NCBI GenBank assembly: GCA_030620115.1
Contig: JAUXFG010000018.1
Coordinates: 1-37,994 of the forward strand
Reading direction: 5' to 3'
DNA: 37,994 nt
Source: Candidatus Fermentibacterota bacterium
GTDB taxonomy: Bacteria; JAFGKV01
Positions 7,982 through 16,184 of the stretch are shown one piece after another (position 1 is the stretch's first letter; each line of letters starts with the position of its first letter). The position numbers and the translations under genes are program-made. Under the pieces are notes generated by a model. It ran no database searches. It saw only the letters and a program-made list of their open reading frames with translations, and was not told where the DNA came from.

Positions 7982-8974
7982 ATGACCCGTCTCTGCTTGG
8001 CTTTGCTTCTCGTTCCTGTGCTGGCTATTGCCACCACCATTCAAGATGTTCAGACCGATCCCGGCCTGGTGGGCCAGGTGGTGACAGTGGAAGGTGTCGT
8101 CACCGTCGCCAACAACACCTATTCTTCAAGCCCCGACAGGATAGCGGTGATCCAGGACGGTACCGGCCCCTGGAGCGGCGTGATGATCTATTGCTATGGG
8201 GGACTCCCGACCTTGGCCTTGGGAGATCGGATCGAGGTCACAGGCACGGTGGACGAATACTACGATCGGACTGAGATCGATGTTGAAGAACCATCCGACG
8301 TCACCATTCTCGGCTCGGAAGCCGTACCCCCGGTGACATGGATTGCCGCAGGTGATATTGCTACCAGCAATCCCGGCGTTGCGGAGGGCTATGAGGGCGT
8401 GTTGGTCGGCATCGAGAACGTGGTAGTTACCGAGATCGATAGCTACGAGTACACCGTCGACGATGGTTCGGGCCAGTGTCTTGTTGGGTGGTGGTCGGTT
8501 GCGTGGGATGACTGCCCTGTGAATGTAGACGACACATTCACCTCAATCGCCGGAACGGCAGACTACTCCTACGGCAACTACAAGCTCCAGCCACGTGACC
8601 CCGGTGACTACAACTATCCCGTGCCTGTCGAGTTTGCCACATTGTCCGCCGACTCTCGCAGGAATGCGGTTGTGGTGAGGTGGACCACCATCACCGAGAA
8701 GGACAACTTTGGTTTCAACGTGCTCAGGTCGACTGCAAATGACGGCCCCTTTGCAAGAATCAATAGTGCCATGATCCCCGGGGCGGGAACCACGCAGATC
8801 GCCCAGATCTACCTGTACTCCGACAGAAACGTGACGCCGGGCGCCACGTATTTTTACATGGTCACGGATGTGGCCACTAATGGCGCTACCACGGATCATG
8901 GGCCTGTATCGTGTACTTTTACACCACAGGCTACTTCATCGTGGGGCGAGATAAAAGCGGAGTTCTCGGAGTAA
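7982..8974 (+). CDS. Secreted OB-fold and FN3-like protein
   Basis: Encodes 330 residues. ATG 7982 follows a strong GGAGGTGACCC. A signal peptide (TRLCLALLLVPVLAIA) leads to a first OB-fold-like segment (about 20-105) with the pattern GQVVTVEGVVTV ... VIQDGTG ... LGDRIEVTGTV, as in secreted nuclease accessory domains, then a second similar segment (about 110-205) and a fibronectin-III-like domain (about 210-315). No catalytic motif is visible. The N-terminal arrangement is the same as in the next gene, which adds a phospholipase D domain, so the two look like tandem paralogues. It probably binds polymers or partners outside the cell; the role is inferred. It is closed by its own terminator. 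Confidence 0.82.
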   Translation: MTRLCLALLLVPVLAIATTIQDVQTDPGLVGQVVTVEGVVTVANNTYSSSPDRIAVIQDGTGPWSGVMIYCYGGLPTLALGDRIEVTGTVDEYYDRTEIDVEEPSDVTILGSEAVPPVTWIAAGDIATSNPGVAEGYEGVLVGIENVVVTEIDSYEYTVDDGSGQCLVGWWSVAWDDCPVNVDDTFTSIAGTADYSYGNYKLQPRDPGDYNYPVPVEFATLSADSRRNAVVVRWTTITEKDNFGFNVLRSTANDGPFARINSAMIPGAGTTQIAQIYLYSDRNVTPGATYFYMVTDVATNGATTDHGPVSCTFTPQATSSWGEIKAEFSE

Positions 8975-8986
8975 GACACTTCGATG

Positions 8987-9021
8987 GGCAGGCGGTAGCT
9001 TCTGCTCCGCCTGCCTTTTTT
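8987..9021 (+). terminator. Rho-independent terminator after the OB-fold gene
   Basis: A perfect 9-base-pair stem, GGCAGGCGG (8987-8995) with CCGCCTGCC (9007-9015), is followed at once by six T. It separates the two paralogous secreted genes, so the second needs its own promoter. Confidence 0.93.
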
Positions 9022-9117
9022 CCTTAGTGTACGTTTTTTGATTGCGGTGACATATATGACCGGGATTTGATTGATGGCAACCGGAGTCATGGCCATTACC
9101 CTTGCTTGGAGGAAGAG

Positions 9118-11550
9118 ATGCGGATTTGGTTAGGAGCCTTCTCGTGCGTACTGATGCTGATATCATTCAACGCCTGGGCGACTGATATCGGTGATCTCCA
9201 CGGGAATAATTCTCAAGGCGTGAGCGATTCGCTTGGGGAAATCGTCACCGTGGTCGGGGTGATCACCGTGGGGACCGGTACATTCTGCACCACATATACT
9301 GATTGCTACCTACAGGACGCCACCGCCGGCATCATGCTCTATCACCCGAGGATCCCTGCGACTTTTGTCGTGGGAGACAGCGTTCAGATCACTGGTGAGG
9401 TGGAGCAGTACAGGGGCATGACGGAGATTGTGCCCGATAGCGCTTTGATCCATATTCTCTCATCAGGAGCGACCATGCCCGAAACGCTCCTTGTGACATG
9501 CCAGGATGTGGATGAGATCTTTCAACCGGACTATTCTGAACCAAATGAAGGACGTCTCGTAAGGATCAATGATGTCACGTACAGTGGTACATGGCCGAGC
9601 CCCGGAAACTCAGGCGGGGTGGATCTCTCCGACGGACGCGGGACCTGTGAGATGTATATTGATCGCGATACTGACCTTGACGATATGACTCCTCCATCGG
9701 GTACCTTCTCTGTCGTGGGTGTGGTCAAGCAGTATGATGGCTACTCACCGCCCTTCACATCCGGCTATGAGCTTCTCCCGCGGTCGAGCCTCGACATCAT
9801 CCTTCCCAATGCGCCAAGGATCGTGGCCGGTCCTGAGGAAACCGCAATCCAGCCCACATCGGTGAGCATAGAGTGGGAAACGGATGTCCTCTCCAGCAGC
9901 GTGGTTGAATATGGTCTCACCACGGCATATGGCAGCGAAGTCAGCGATGCGACCCTGGTCATCGATCACTCGTTGGAGCTCAGCGGCCTCACACCGGGAA
10001 CCATATATCATTACCGCGTCAAATCCACCGACGCCAATGGCACCACAATCAGTGGCGACCGGGTATTCTGTTCAGGTTCCGCGACGGGAAGCACGGGAGA
10101 GATACAGATCTATTTCAATAAGTCCGTGGAGACCTCGTACTCCACAGGAACCGATGCTGAAACCGTTCCTGATCTTTCAAGCAAGGTGATCGAGAAGATC
10201 AATGCCGCACAGCATACACTCGATGTCTGTTTTTACAGCTTCAGCCTCTCCGGGGTACGAGATGCGCTGATCGCCGCGCACAATAGAGGCGTTGATGTGA
10301 GATACATCTATGAGAAGGATAACTGGACCACGTACATCGGCAATCTGACTTCAGCAGGTATCACATGCATAGCAGACGACTATGGATCGAATGACGGGGA
10401 CGGCATCATGCACAACAAGTTTGTGGTGTTTGATGCAGATGCCCGGGGCGATACTGATCCATCTGACGACTGGATCATGTCAGGAAGCTGGAATGCTACC
10501 ATATCGGGGAACAACTCCGGTCAGAACCATCAGAATATCGTCTTCATCCAGGACCAATCCCTTGCGACGGCCTATACCGAAGAGTTTGAGGAGATGTGGG
10601 GCTCATCCACCATGACGCCGTCGGCGGCGAACTCGCGATTTGGCGCCAACAAGAGAGATAACACGCCTCATAAATTTGTGGTGAACGGGAGAGACGTTGA
10701 GCTCTACATGAGCCCGTCCGATGCGGTATCACAGCACATGGCCGACAAGATCCTGAGCGCCAGCGAATCCTGCTATTTCGCGTTGATGTCATTCACGCGA
10801 TTCACACAAGCGAACGCCCTGGAAGATATGTGGTACTATCATGATCCCTGCTTCCAACTAAAAGGGGTGTTTGACAGCGCACAGGGCTCGCCGGGTGCCT
10901 ATAGCAGATATCACGACATGGTTGCGGATGAATGGGCCGAATACCCATGGGATCCGCCTGCAGACGATGTTCATTTGGACGGGGAAGGTGGCACGCTGCA
11001 CCACAAGTATGCCATCATTGACGTGAACGACGCTAATGGCGATCCAATCGTGATTACGGGGTCCCACAACTGGTCAAGCGCGGCGGAGAATTCCAATGAT
11101 GAAAACACGCTGATGATTCATAGCGCGGAAACTGCCAATATATACCTGCAGGAGTTCGCGGCCCGTTACCACAATGCGGCGAGCGGCGGAGGCACCCAGG
11201 AACTGGTTCCATCCCACGAGCTGCTGGTCACCATGACGCCCCAGAGTCAGGACCTGCTCATTGAGTGGGATCCCATTGCCTGTGGCTACAGTTATGCGCT
11301 GTACAGATTCACCGAGGCCTTTGGCGACACCACAGGAGTTGCCCCTTTGACCACGGTGACGACCCCCACATCGTATACGGATATGGGAGTACTTGGCAGC
11401 GATACGGTGAACTACTTCTACCTGCTTTTGCCGAGGAACATGTATGATGAGCCCTTTGGGGACGGGGTGCGCTTCGGTGAGTTTGACTTCTCTTCCGGCG
11501 TCCTGCCGGGATGCAAGACGTCTTCCCCAGCACCCAAGGAAGAGCGCTGA
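9118..11550 (+). CDS. Secreted phospholipase D-like protein with OB-fold and FN3 domains
   Basis: Encodes 810 residues from ATG 9118, 5 bases after GGAGG (9108-9112). A signal peptide ends near ...FNAWA. Two OB-fold-like segments (about 20-225) resemble those of the preceding gene, followed by an FN3 domain (about 233-320, with EYGLTT and YHYRVKS). A bilobed phospholipase D superfamily core follows: the first motif H432-N-K434 ends in GSWN and the second H628-H-K630 ends in GSHNWS. Each has an acidic insert between the lysine and the GSxN element (DADARGDTD; DVNDANGD). A last FN3-like segment ends the protein with no obvious anchor. The domain mix suggests an extracellular phosphodiesterase or nuclease rather than a lipid enzyme; the substrate is inferred. 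Both catalytic halves look intact. Confidence 0.88.
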   Translation: MRIWLGAFSCVLMLISFNAWATDIGDLHGNNSQGVSDSLGEIVTVVGVITVGTGTFCTTYTDCYLQDATAGIMLYHPRIPATFVVGDSVQITGEVEQYRGMTEIVPDSALIHILSSGATMPETLLVTCQDVDEIFQPDYSEPNEGRLVRINDVTYSGTWPSPGNSGGVDLSDGRGTCEMYIDRDTDLDDMTPPSGTFSVVGVVKQYDGYSPPFTSGYELLPRSSLDIILPNAPRIVAGPEETAIQPTSVSIEWETDVLSSSVVEYGLTTAYGSEVSDATLVIDHSLELSGLTPGTIYHYRVKSTDANGTTISGDRVFCSGSATGSTGEIQIYFNKSVETSYSTGTDAETVPDLSSKVIEKINAAQHTLDVCFYSFSLSGVRDALIAAHNRGVDVRYIYEKDNWTTYIGNLTSAGITCIADDYGSNDGDGIMHNKFVVFDADARGDTDPSDDWIMSGSWNATISGNNSGQNHQNIVFIQDQSLATAYTEEFEEMWGSSTMTPSAANSRFGANKRDNTPHKFVVNGRDVELYMSPSDAVSQHMADKILSASESCYFALMSFTRFTQANALEDMWYYHDPCFQLKGVFDSAQGSPGAYSRYHDMVADEWAEYPWDPPADDVHLDGEGGTLHHKYAIIDVNDANGDPIVITGSHNWSSAAENSNDENTLMIHSAETANIYLQEFAARYHNAASGGGTQELVPSHELLVTMTPQSQDLLIEWDPIACGYSYALYRFTEAFGDTTGVAPLTTVTTPTSYTDMGVLGSDTVNYFYLLLPRNMYDEPFGDGVRFGEFDFSSGVLPGCKTSSPAPKEER

Positions 11551-11551
11551 G

Positions 11552-12106
11552 TTGAGCGAATTCTCAAGGATCCACGTGGAGCGAGGTGACATTACCACGC
11601 TCCACGTGGACGGGATTGTCAATGCGGCCAATTCGTCACTGCGTGGGGGTGGGGGAGTGGACGGCGCCATTCACCGGGCGGCCGGCCCGAAACTGAAGAC
11701 CGAATGCGCCACCTTGGGGGGATGCTCCACGGGAGATGCGAGAATAACCAAGGGGTATCGGCTGCCCGCGCCCTGGGTCATCCACACCGTGGGCCCTGTG
11801 TGGCGCGACGGGAAGCACGGGGAGGAAGAACTCCTTGCGGACTGCCATAGGAGAAGTTTGGAGATCGCAATGGAAAAGGGCCTGGAGACACTAGCATTTC
11901 CGGCCATCAGCACAGGGGCCTATGGTTTCCCATTGCGACAGGCAGCGAACATCGCACTGCGCACCACAGCCACATTCCTTGCGGAGCACGCGCTGCCGCA
12001 TGAGATATACTTCATACTCTTCACAGAACGTGACCTCTCCATTTGGGGGGAGATTCTTGACACTATGATCAAGAAGCAAAGCAAGGACCAAGCCAATGAC
12101 ACGTAG
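11552..12106 (+). CDS. Macrodomain protein (O-acetyl-ADP-ribose deacetylase-like)
   Basis: Binds or hydrolyses ADP-ribose derivatives such as O-acetyl-ADP-ribose or ADP-ribosylated proteins. The 184-residue form starts at TTG 11552, two bases after the preceding stop and 11 bases after AAGGA, giving MSEFSRIHVERGDITTL, the usual macrodomain start; an in-frame extension to 11444 would lie inside the upstream gene. Diagnostic motifs are VNAANSSLRGGGGVDGAIH (catalytic Asn, Gly loop and Asp) and FPAISTGAYGFP. The last 11 bases overlap panD, so the two are probably co-translated. The pairing with pantothenate synthesis is suggestive of NAD/CoA metabolism but no link is shown. Confidence 0.9.
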   Translation: MSEFSRIHVERGDITTLHVDGIVNAANSSLRGGGGVDGAIHRAAGPKLKTECATLGGCSTGDARITKGYRLPAPWVIHTVGPVWRDGKHGEEELLADCHRRSLEIAMEKGLETLAFPAISTGAYGFPLRQAANIALRTTATFLAEHALPHEIYFILFTERDLSIWGEILDTMIKKQSKDQANDT

Positions 12107-12449
12107 TATGCTCAGGGCGAAGATCCATAGAGTGAAGATCACCAAGGCATGCCTTGACTATGAGGGGAGTTTGGGCATTGCGCAGGAGCTCATGGATGCC
12201 GCTGACATCCTCCCTGGAGAGGAGGTCTTGGTTGCCAATCTTGAATCCGGCGAGCGGTTCACGACGTATGCTATTCCGGAAGGGGAGGGTAGGGGAGTAG
12301 TGTTGAATGGCGCGGCCGCCCATCTTGGGCGAGTCGGTGACCTCGTGATCGTCATGTGTTTTTGCCAAGTGGATGAGGATCGCGCCAAGAGTACCGAGCC
12401 ACACGTCGTCCTCATGCAGGAGGACGGCCTTCACATCAAGGAGACGTAG
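12096..12449 (+). CDS. panD: Aspartate 1-decarboxylase
   Basis: Makes beta-alanine from aspartate for pantothenate and CoA synthesis in the cytoplasm. The 117-residue proenzyme is self-cleaved between G24 and S25 (DYEGS) to make the pyruvoyl cofactor; counting from ATG 12096 puts the serine exactly at 25, as in the family. K9 (RAKIHR), R54 and Y58 (RFTTY) and the NGAAAHL loop are present. AAGGA (12083-12087) lies 8 bases before the start, inside the end of the macrodomain gene. The 3' end overlaps the convergent ABC exporter gene by 14 bases. No other pantothenate gene is in the window. Confidence 0.96.
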   Translation: MTRSMLRAKIHRVKITKACLDYEGSLGIAQELMDAADILPGEEVLVANLESGERFTTYAIPEGEGRGVVLNGAAAHLGRVGDLVIVMCFCQVDEDRAKSTEPHVVLMQEDGLHIKET

Positions 12450-14280
12450 GGGAGTTACTCTGGGAAATCGCGTCGGCGGTTCCGAACTGTTGCGCATGGA
12501 AGCGTTTGAAGGGCTCGCACCCCTCAAGGAGTTTTTCGTACGAGCCTGATGCAACGATCTTTCCCTCGTCCATAACGACTATTCGCTGCACTGCGCGGAT
12601 CGTTCCCAGCCGATGTGCGATAGTGATGGATGTGCGTCCCTTGAGAAGATGGCCCAACGCCTCCTGCACTAATGCTTCCGACCTCGAATCCAAGGAACTC
12701 GTGGCCTCATCAAAGATGATGATCGGCGCATCTCTCAGAATCGCCCGCGCGATGGAGAGGCGTTGTTTCTCTCCACCGGAGAGCCTTGCCCCACGCTCCC
12801 CCAATACGGTATCGTAGCCCTGTGGGAGCGCCTCAATGACCTCATGGATAAATGCGGCCTGACATGCCTCAACGATCTCTGAATATGAGGCATCGGGCTT
12901 GGCGAATTCGAGGTTTTCCGTCACCGATGCGTTGAATAGGAAGGTATCCTGATCCACATAGGCAATCTTCGATCGCAGATCATCCAGTGCAATATCCCTC
13001 AAATCGAGCCCGTCAATGGTCACGCTGCCCTGTTGAGGGTCATAGAATCTGCAGATCAAGTTTATGGTCGTGCTCTTCCCGGCTCCGGACGGGCCAAAGA
13101 GGGCAACCGATTCTCCAGGATGAACCTTCAGATTGAAATCCGTCAGCACTGGTTGCCCTGCGTCATACGAGAACCGTACCCTGTCAAAAACGAGAGTCCC
13201 GCTGATCTCGCCGAGTCGCTTTGCATCTGGTTTGTCCTTCACCTGGGGCTCTGCATCCATCAGTTCCAGAATACGTTCCAGACATGCCAAGGACGACTGG
13301 ATCTGCACATTCATCGATGCAAACGTCGTTACCGGACCGTAGAAGGCCCTTCCAATCACAAAGAAAAAGCCCAAGAGTGTTCCAGGGGTCATGGTTCCTG
13401 CGCGGATTTCGTGTACGCCTACGACCAGGACAAGCACCCCGCCCAGAGCCACCAATAGAGATGTTGACTGTGAATGGAAAGCCTCCACCATGCCCCTTCT
13501 GACACTGTATCTATAGAGATCTTCCAATTGGTGAGTGAATTTGGAAACACGAAGTGATTCACGACTCAATGTCTTGATAAGACGCATCCCGGTCATTGAT
13601 TCCTGCAAAGATCTCGTAATGACGGAAAGCTGCTCTTGCAACAACCTTGACAGAACGCGAGCCCTTTTATTAAAATATTTAGTGACAAGCACTATGAACG
13701 GTACAATAATGACGCTAAGTAATGTAAGTCTCCACGATCGAGACAGGACCAGATATGCCGCACTGGCTGCGAGGATCAGCTGACTCAGAATCGTAAGGAA
13801 GGTAGAGGTGAGAAGACCCTGGACCCCGCCTACATCATTGAGTACCCGCGATATGAGATCACCCGAGGGATGGATTTGGAGATATCCAAGGTCGAGGCTA
13901 TGAATGTGGCGGTAGAGATCACGACGGAGATCCCTCACCACGCCTGCGCCCACCGTGAATATCAGATATCGATTCACCAGGAAGGCGACGGCAGACACGA
14001 TAAAAAGGATGCCGTACAGGAGGCCAAGCTGGATCATCTTCGACCATTCCTGCTGGATCAGCACCTCGTCCACCGCATAGATCGTCAAAAGAAAGGGAAT
14101 CCAGAGCGATGCCAGAGTCTGGAAAAGGAGCAGGATGGACAGAACAATCATGCGCCACGAGTAAGGGCGCAGATAGGGGAGAATTCTTCGGACGACAGCC
14201 CACGTTGATCGGAGGTCCGTGATCTGTACTCTGAGAGATGTCTGTTCCAATGGAACCTCCGGGACAACCGCGATCGCCAT
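12436..14280 (-). CDS. ABC exporter, fused permease and ATPase (MsbA-like)
   Basis: A half-transporter of 614 residues that should work as a homodimer in the inner membrane. A cytoplasmic lead of about 40 residues is followed by about six helices (45-330). The nucleotide-binding domain has Walker A GPSGAGKS (396-403), Q-loop Q444, signature LSGGE (500-504), Walker B IIIFDE (520-525) and H-loop H556, so it looks active. Fused exporters of this type move lipids, lipid A, drugs or peptides; the cargo cannot be told. The start ATG at 14280 lacks a clear ribosome site. It is divergent from the glycerate kinase gene (56-base gap) and its 3' end runs into panD. Confidence 0.93.
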   Translation of the reverse strand: MAIAVVPEVPLEQTSLRVQITDLRSTWAVVRRILPYLRPYSWRMIVLSILLLFQTLASLWIPFLLTIYAVDEVLIQQEWSKMIQLGLLYGILFIVSAVAFLVNRYLIFTVGAGVVRDLRRDLYRHIHSLDLGYLQIHPSGDLISRVLNDVGGVQGLLTSTFLTILSQLILAASAAYLVLSRSWRLTLLSVIIVPFIVLVTKYFNKRARVLSRLLQEQLSVITRSLQESMTGMRLIKTLSRESLRVSKFTHQLEDLYRYSVRRGMVEAFHSQSTSLLVALGGVLVLVVGVHEIRAGTMTPGTLLGFFFVIGRAFYGPVTTFASMNVQIQSSLACLERILELMDAEPQVKDKPDAKRLGEISGTLVFDRVRFSYDAGQPVLTDFNLKVHPGESVALFGPSGAGKSTTINLICRFYDPQQGSVTIDGLDLRDIALDDLRSKIAYVDQDTFLFNASVTENLEFAKPDASYSEIVEACQAAFIHEVIEALPQGYDTVLGERGARLSGGEKQRLSIARAILRDAPIIIFDEATSSLDSRSEALVQEALGHLLKGRTSITIAHRLGTIRAVQRIVVMDEGKIVASGSYEKLLEGCEPFKRFHAQQFGTADAISQSNSPTSP

Positions 14281-14336
14281 GGTGAAGGAATGGGTTGAGA
14301 GATGACGATGAAGCGCCCAGGTTAGGAGGGAATCTA

Positions 14337-15671
14337 GTGAGGGTCAAGCTGCGATTGGGCGGATGGGCATCCCCAAGAACAAGGCCTGCGTCCCATCTTT
14401 TCCGGATAGGGGAGAGTGGGGTGTGGGCAGTGCACCCCCACACTCTTCTCGGAAGGGTACTCATTGCGTGTGCCCCGGGAAAGCTGGGGCTGAAGATCCC
14501 TGAGCTACGTAATCCTCTGAAACAGGAATATCGGCATCTCAGGATTATCGCAGTGGGCAAAGCCGCACCATGGATGGCGTCAGGATGTATTCAGGCAATG
14601 GCCGACGTATGTCGCGGGGTGGGAATCGCCCCCAGGGGAATGGCCATGGACGCACCGGGCTGGACATGGTTCCAAGCCGACCATCCGATGCCTGGGCCTG
14701 GAAGCATCACCGCTGGCCGGGCAGCGAGCCAATTGGCGCGAGAGACGAAGCGGGATGATCTCCTTCTCGTCCTGCTCTCCGGAGGCGCCTCTGCCCTTAT
14801 GGTCTCACCACTGCCTGGAGTATCCCTCCAGCGGATCGCGGATCTGACACGGGCTCTCTTGCGCCGGGGCGCCACAATCCATGAGCTGAACGCGGTGCGT
14901 CGCAGCATAGACAAACTCAAGGGCGGCGGGCTGGCGAGGCTGGCAGCACCTGGCAGGCTATTGGCTCTAATCATCTCCGATGTGCCGGGAAATCATTTGC
15001 CCGATATAGGTTCCGGTCCCACTGTGGGATGTCCTGATCATGGTCCGTCACCTCGAGGCGTGTTGGAGAAGTATGGACTGTTGGACACAGGGTGGCGAGA
15101 AACCCTCAATCCGTTGAACCAAGTGTGGCCCACATGGACCTATCCAAGGTCTCAAACCATAGTGATTGGATCGAATGATACGGCATTGCGCGCCTGCGGG
15201 GAAACGGCTTCGACACTTGGGTACAGAACCAAGATCTACCCTGGGTGGCTCTCCGGCGAGGCGCAAACCTGTGGCGCTCGGCTCGCCGAGAAGGCATTAG
15301 AGCAGCCTCGCCAAGGACCCCCATATTGCCTTGTATTCGGAGGCGAAACCAGCGTCACGGTGACTGGACACGGGACCGGCGGCCGAAATCTCGAACTGGC
15401 CATGGGCTTTGCTCTGCGAGCTCAAGGCAAGGCTCATCTCTGGCTCATGACGCTTGCCACGGATGGCAAAGATGGTTCTGCACCGGCAGCCGGCGCCATC
15501 GTGTCGGGGAGTACGATTCTTGACGCGCGCGCATGCGGTCTCGATCCACATGCTACATTGGATCACAATGATAGTTTCAGCTTTCTCTCTCGAATCAAGG
15601 CGACTTTATGTACGGGGCCCACGGGGACCAACGTTGCCGATCTCGCGGTTGCCCTGGTATTGCCGCAATAG
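14337..15671 (+). CDS. Glycerate 2-kinase (MOFRL family)
   Basis: Transfers phosphate from ATP to glycerate to give 2-phosphoglycerate, feeding lower glycolysis. The 444-residue form starts at GTG 14337, 7 bases after AGGAGG (14324-14329). The N-terminal domain has AVGKAAPWMA, the LSGGASAL loop, LNAVRRSIDKLKGGGLA with the expected lysine, and ISDVPGNHLPDIGSGPT; the C-terminal MOFRL domain has FGGETSVTVTG, GGRNLELAM and TDGKDGSAPAAGA. Relatives annotated as hydroxypyruvate reductase share this fold, but the kinase function is better established. The start region looks somewhat diverged, and an upstream in-frame alternative at 14295 exists. No other glycerate or serine-cycle gene is adjacent. 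Confidence 0.92.
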   Translation: MRVKLRLGGWASPRTRPASHLFRIGESGVWAVHPHTLLGRVLIACAPGKLGLKIPELRNPLKQEYRHLRIIAVGKAAPWMASGCIQAMADVCRGVGIAPRGMAMDAPGWTWFQADHPMPGPGSITAGRAASQLARETKRDDLLLVLLSGGASALMVSPLPGVSLQRIADLTRALLRRGATIHELNAVRRSIDKLKGGGLARLAAPGRLLALIISDVPGNHLPDIGSGPTVGCPDHGPSPRGVLEKYGLLDTGWRETLNPLNQVWPTWTYPRSQTIVIGSNDTALRACGETASTLGYRTKIYPGWLSGEAQTCGARLAEKALEQPRQGPPYCLVFGGETSVTVTGHGTGGRNLELAMGFALRAQGKAHLWLMTLATDGKDGSAPAAGAIVSGSTILDARACGLDPHATLDHNDSFSFLSRIKATLCTGPTGTNVADLAVALVLPQ

Positions 15672-15672
15672 A

Positions 15673-15960
15673 TAGGCGTTCAGAGGTTCAAGGTTCTGGG
15701 TTGTCCTACGGGATATTTGAGGACAGCCCGGGAAGTGGTTTATACTTCCGGAACCCTCCATGCAATGACTGAGGCCCCGGGGTCATCGCGACCAAGAGCG
15801 CGGCGATCTCAATGGACGAATGAGATTTCTTCGTCGCTACACTCCTCGCAATGACTGAGCGTGGTGCCAGCGATAGCCCGAGACCGTGAAACGAGAGATG
15901 AAACATTCCTGTCTCTCTTCTTCATCCTCATTGACCAAGAACCTTGACTGAGCAACTGAC
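15673..15960. repeat. Family A fragment split by a family B repeat
   Basis: GCGTTCAGAGGTTCAAGGTT at the left (15676-15695) and the inverted ACCAAGAACCTTGAC at the right (15938-15952) look like the two arms of a family A element. Between them, 15735-15866 is a family B unit that aligns with 24862-24991: TGCAATGACTGA, GTCATCGCG, GAGCGCGGCGATCTCA, then TCTTCGTCGCTACACTCCTC. It appears to be a nested insertion. Confidence 0.6.
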
Positions 15961-16184
15961 AGGATCTTCATGTTCGACATGAAGCATGGCCCAGATATTC
16001 CTTATTCTATAAGCCTTTCAGTCAAATCACTTCGAGTCAGCATGAGCGAGCAGATTCTGACAGAATATCGATGATTCTTGTGCATGATTCGATGTCTGAT
16101 AAGATATATTATGTTTAATCCAGGCAAAAAAGCGCTCCGAGATTCTATGCGAACGCTCAGAAAGACATATTAGGTCAATGAGTA
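15961..16184. other. Intergenic DNA downstream of rimO, no feature seen
   Basis: This AT-richer stretch lies between the glycerate kinase repeats and the 3' end of rimO. I see no credible coding sequence, no strong hairpin with a T tract, and no match to the repeat families of the window. Confidence 0.5.

Noticed and set aside
13919-14560. Minus-strand frame of 213 codons near the exporter start
   Set aside because: It runs in another frame across the exporter start and the glycerate kinase gene, both of which have convincing motifs.
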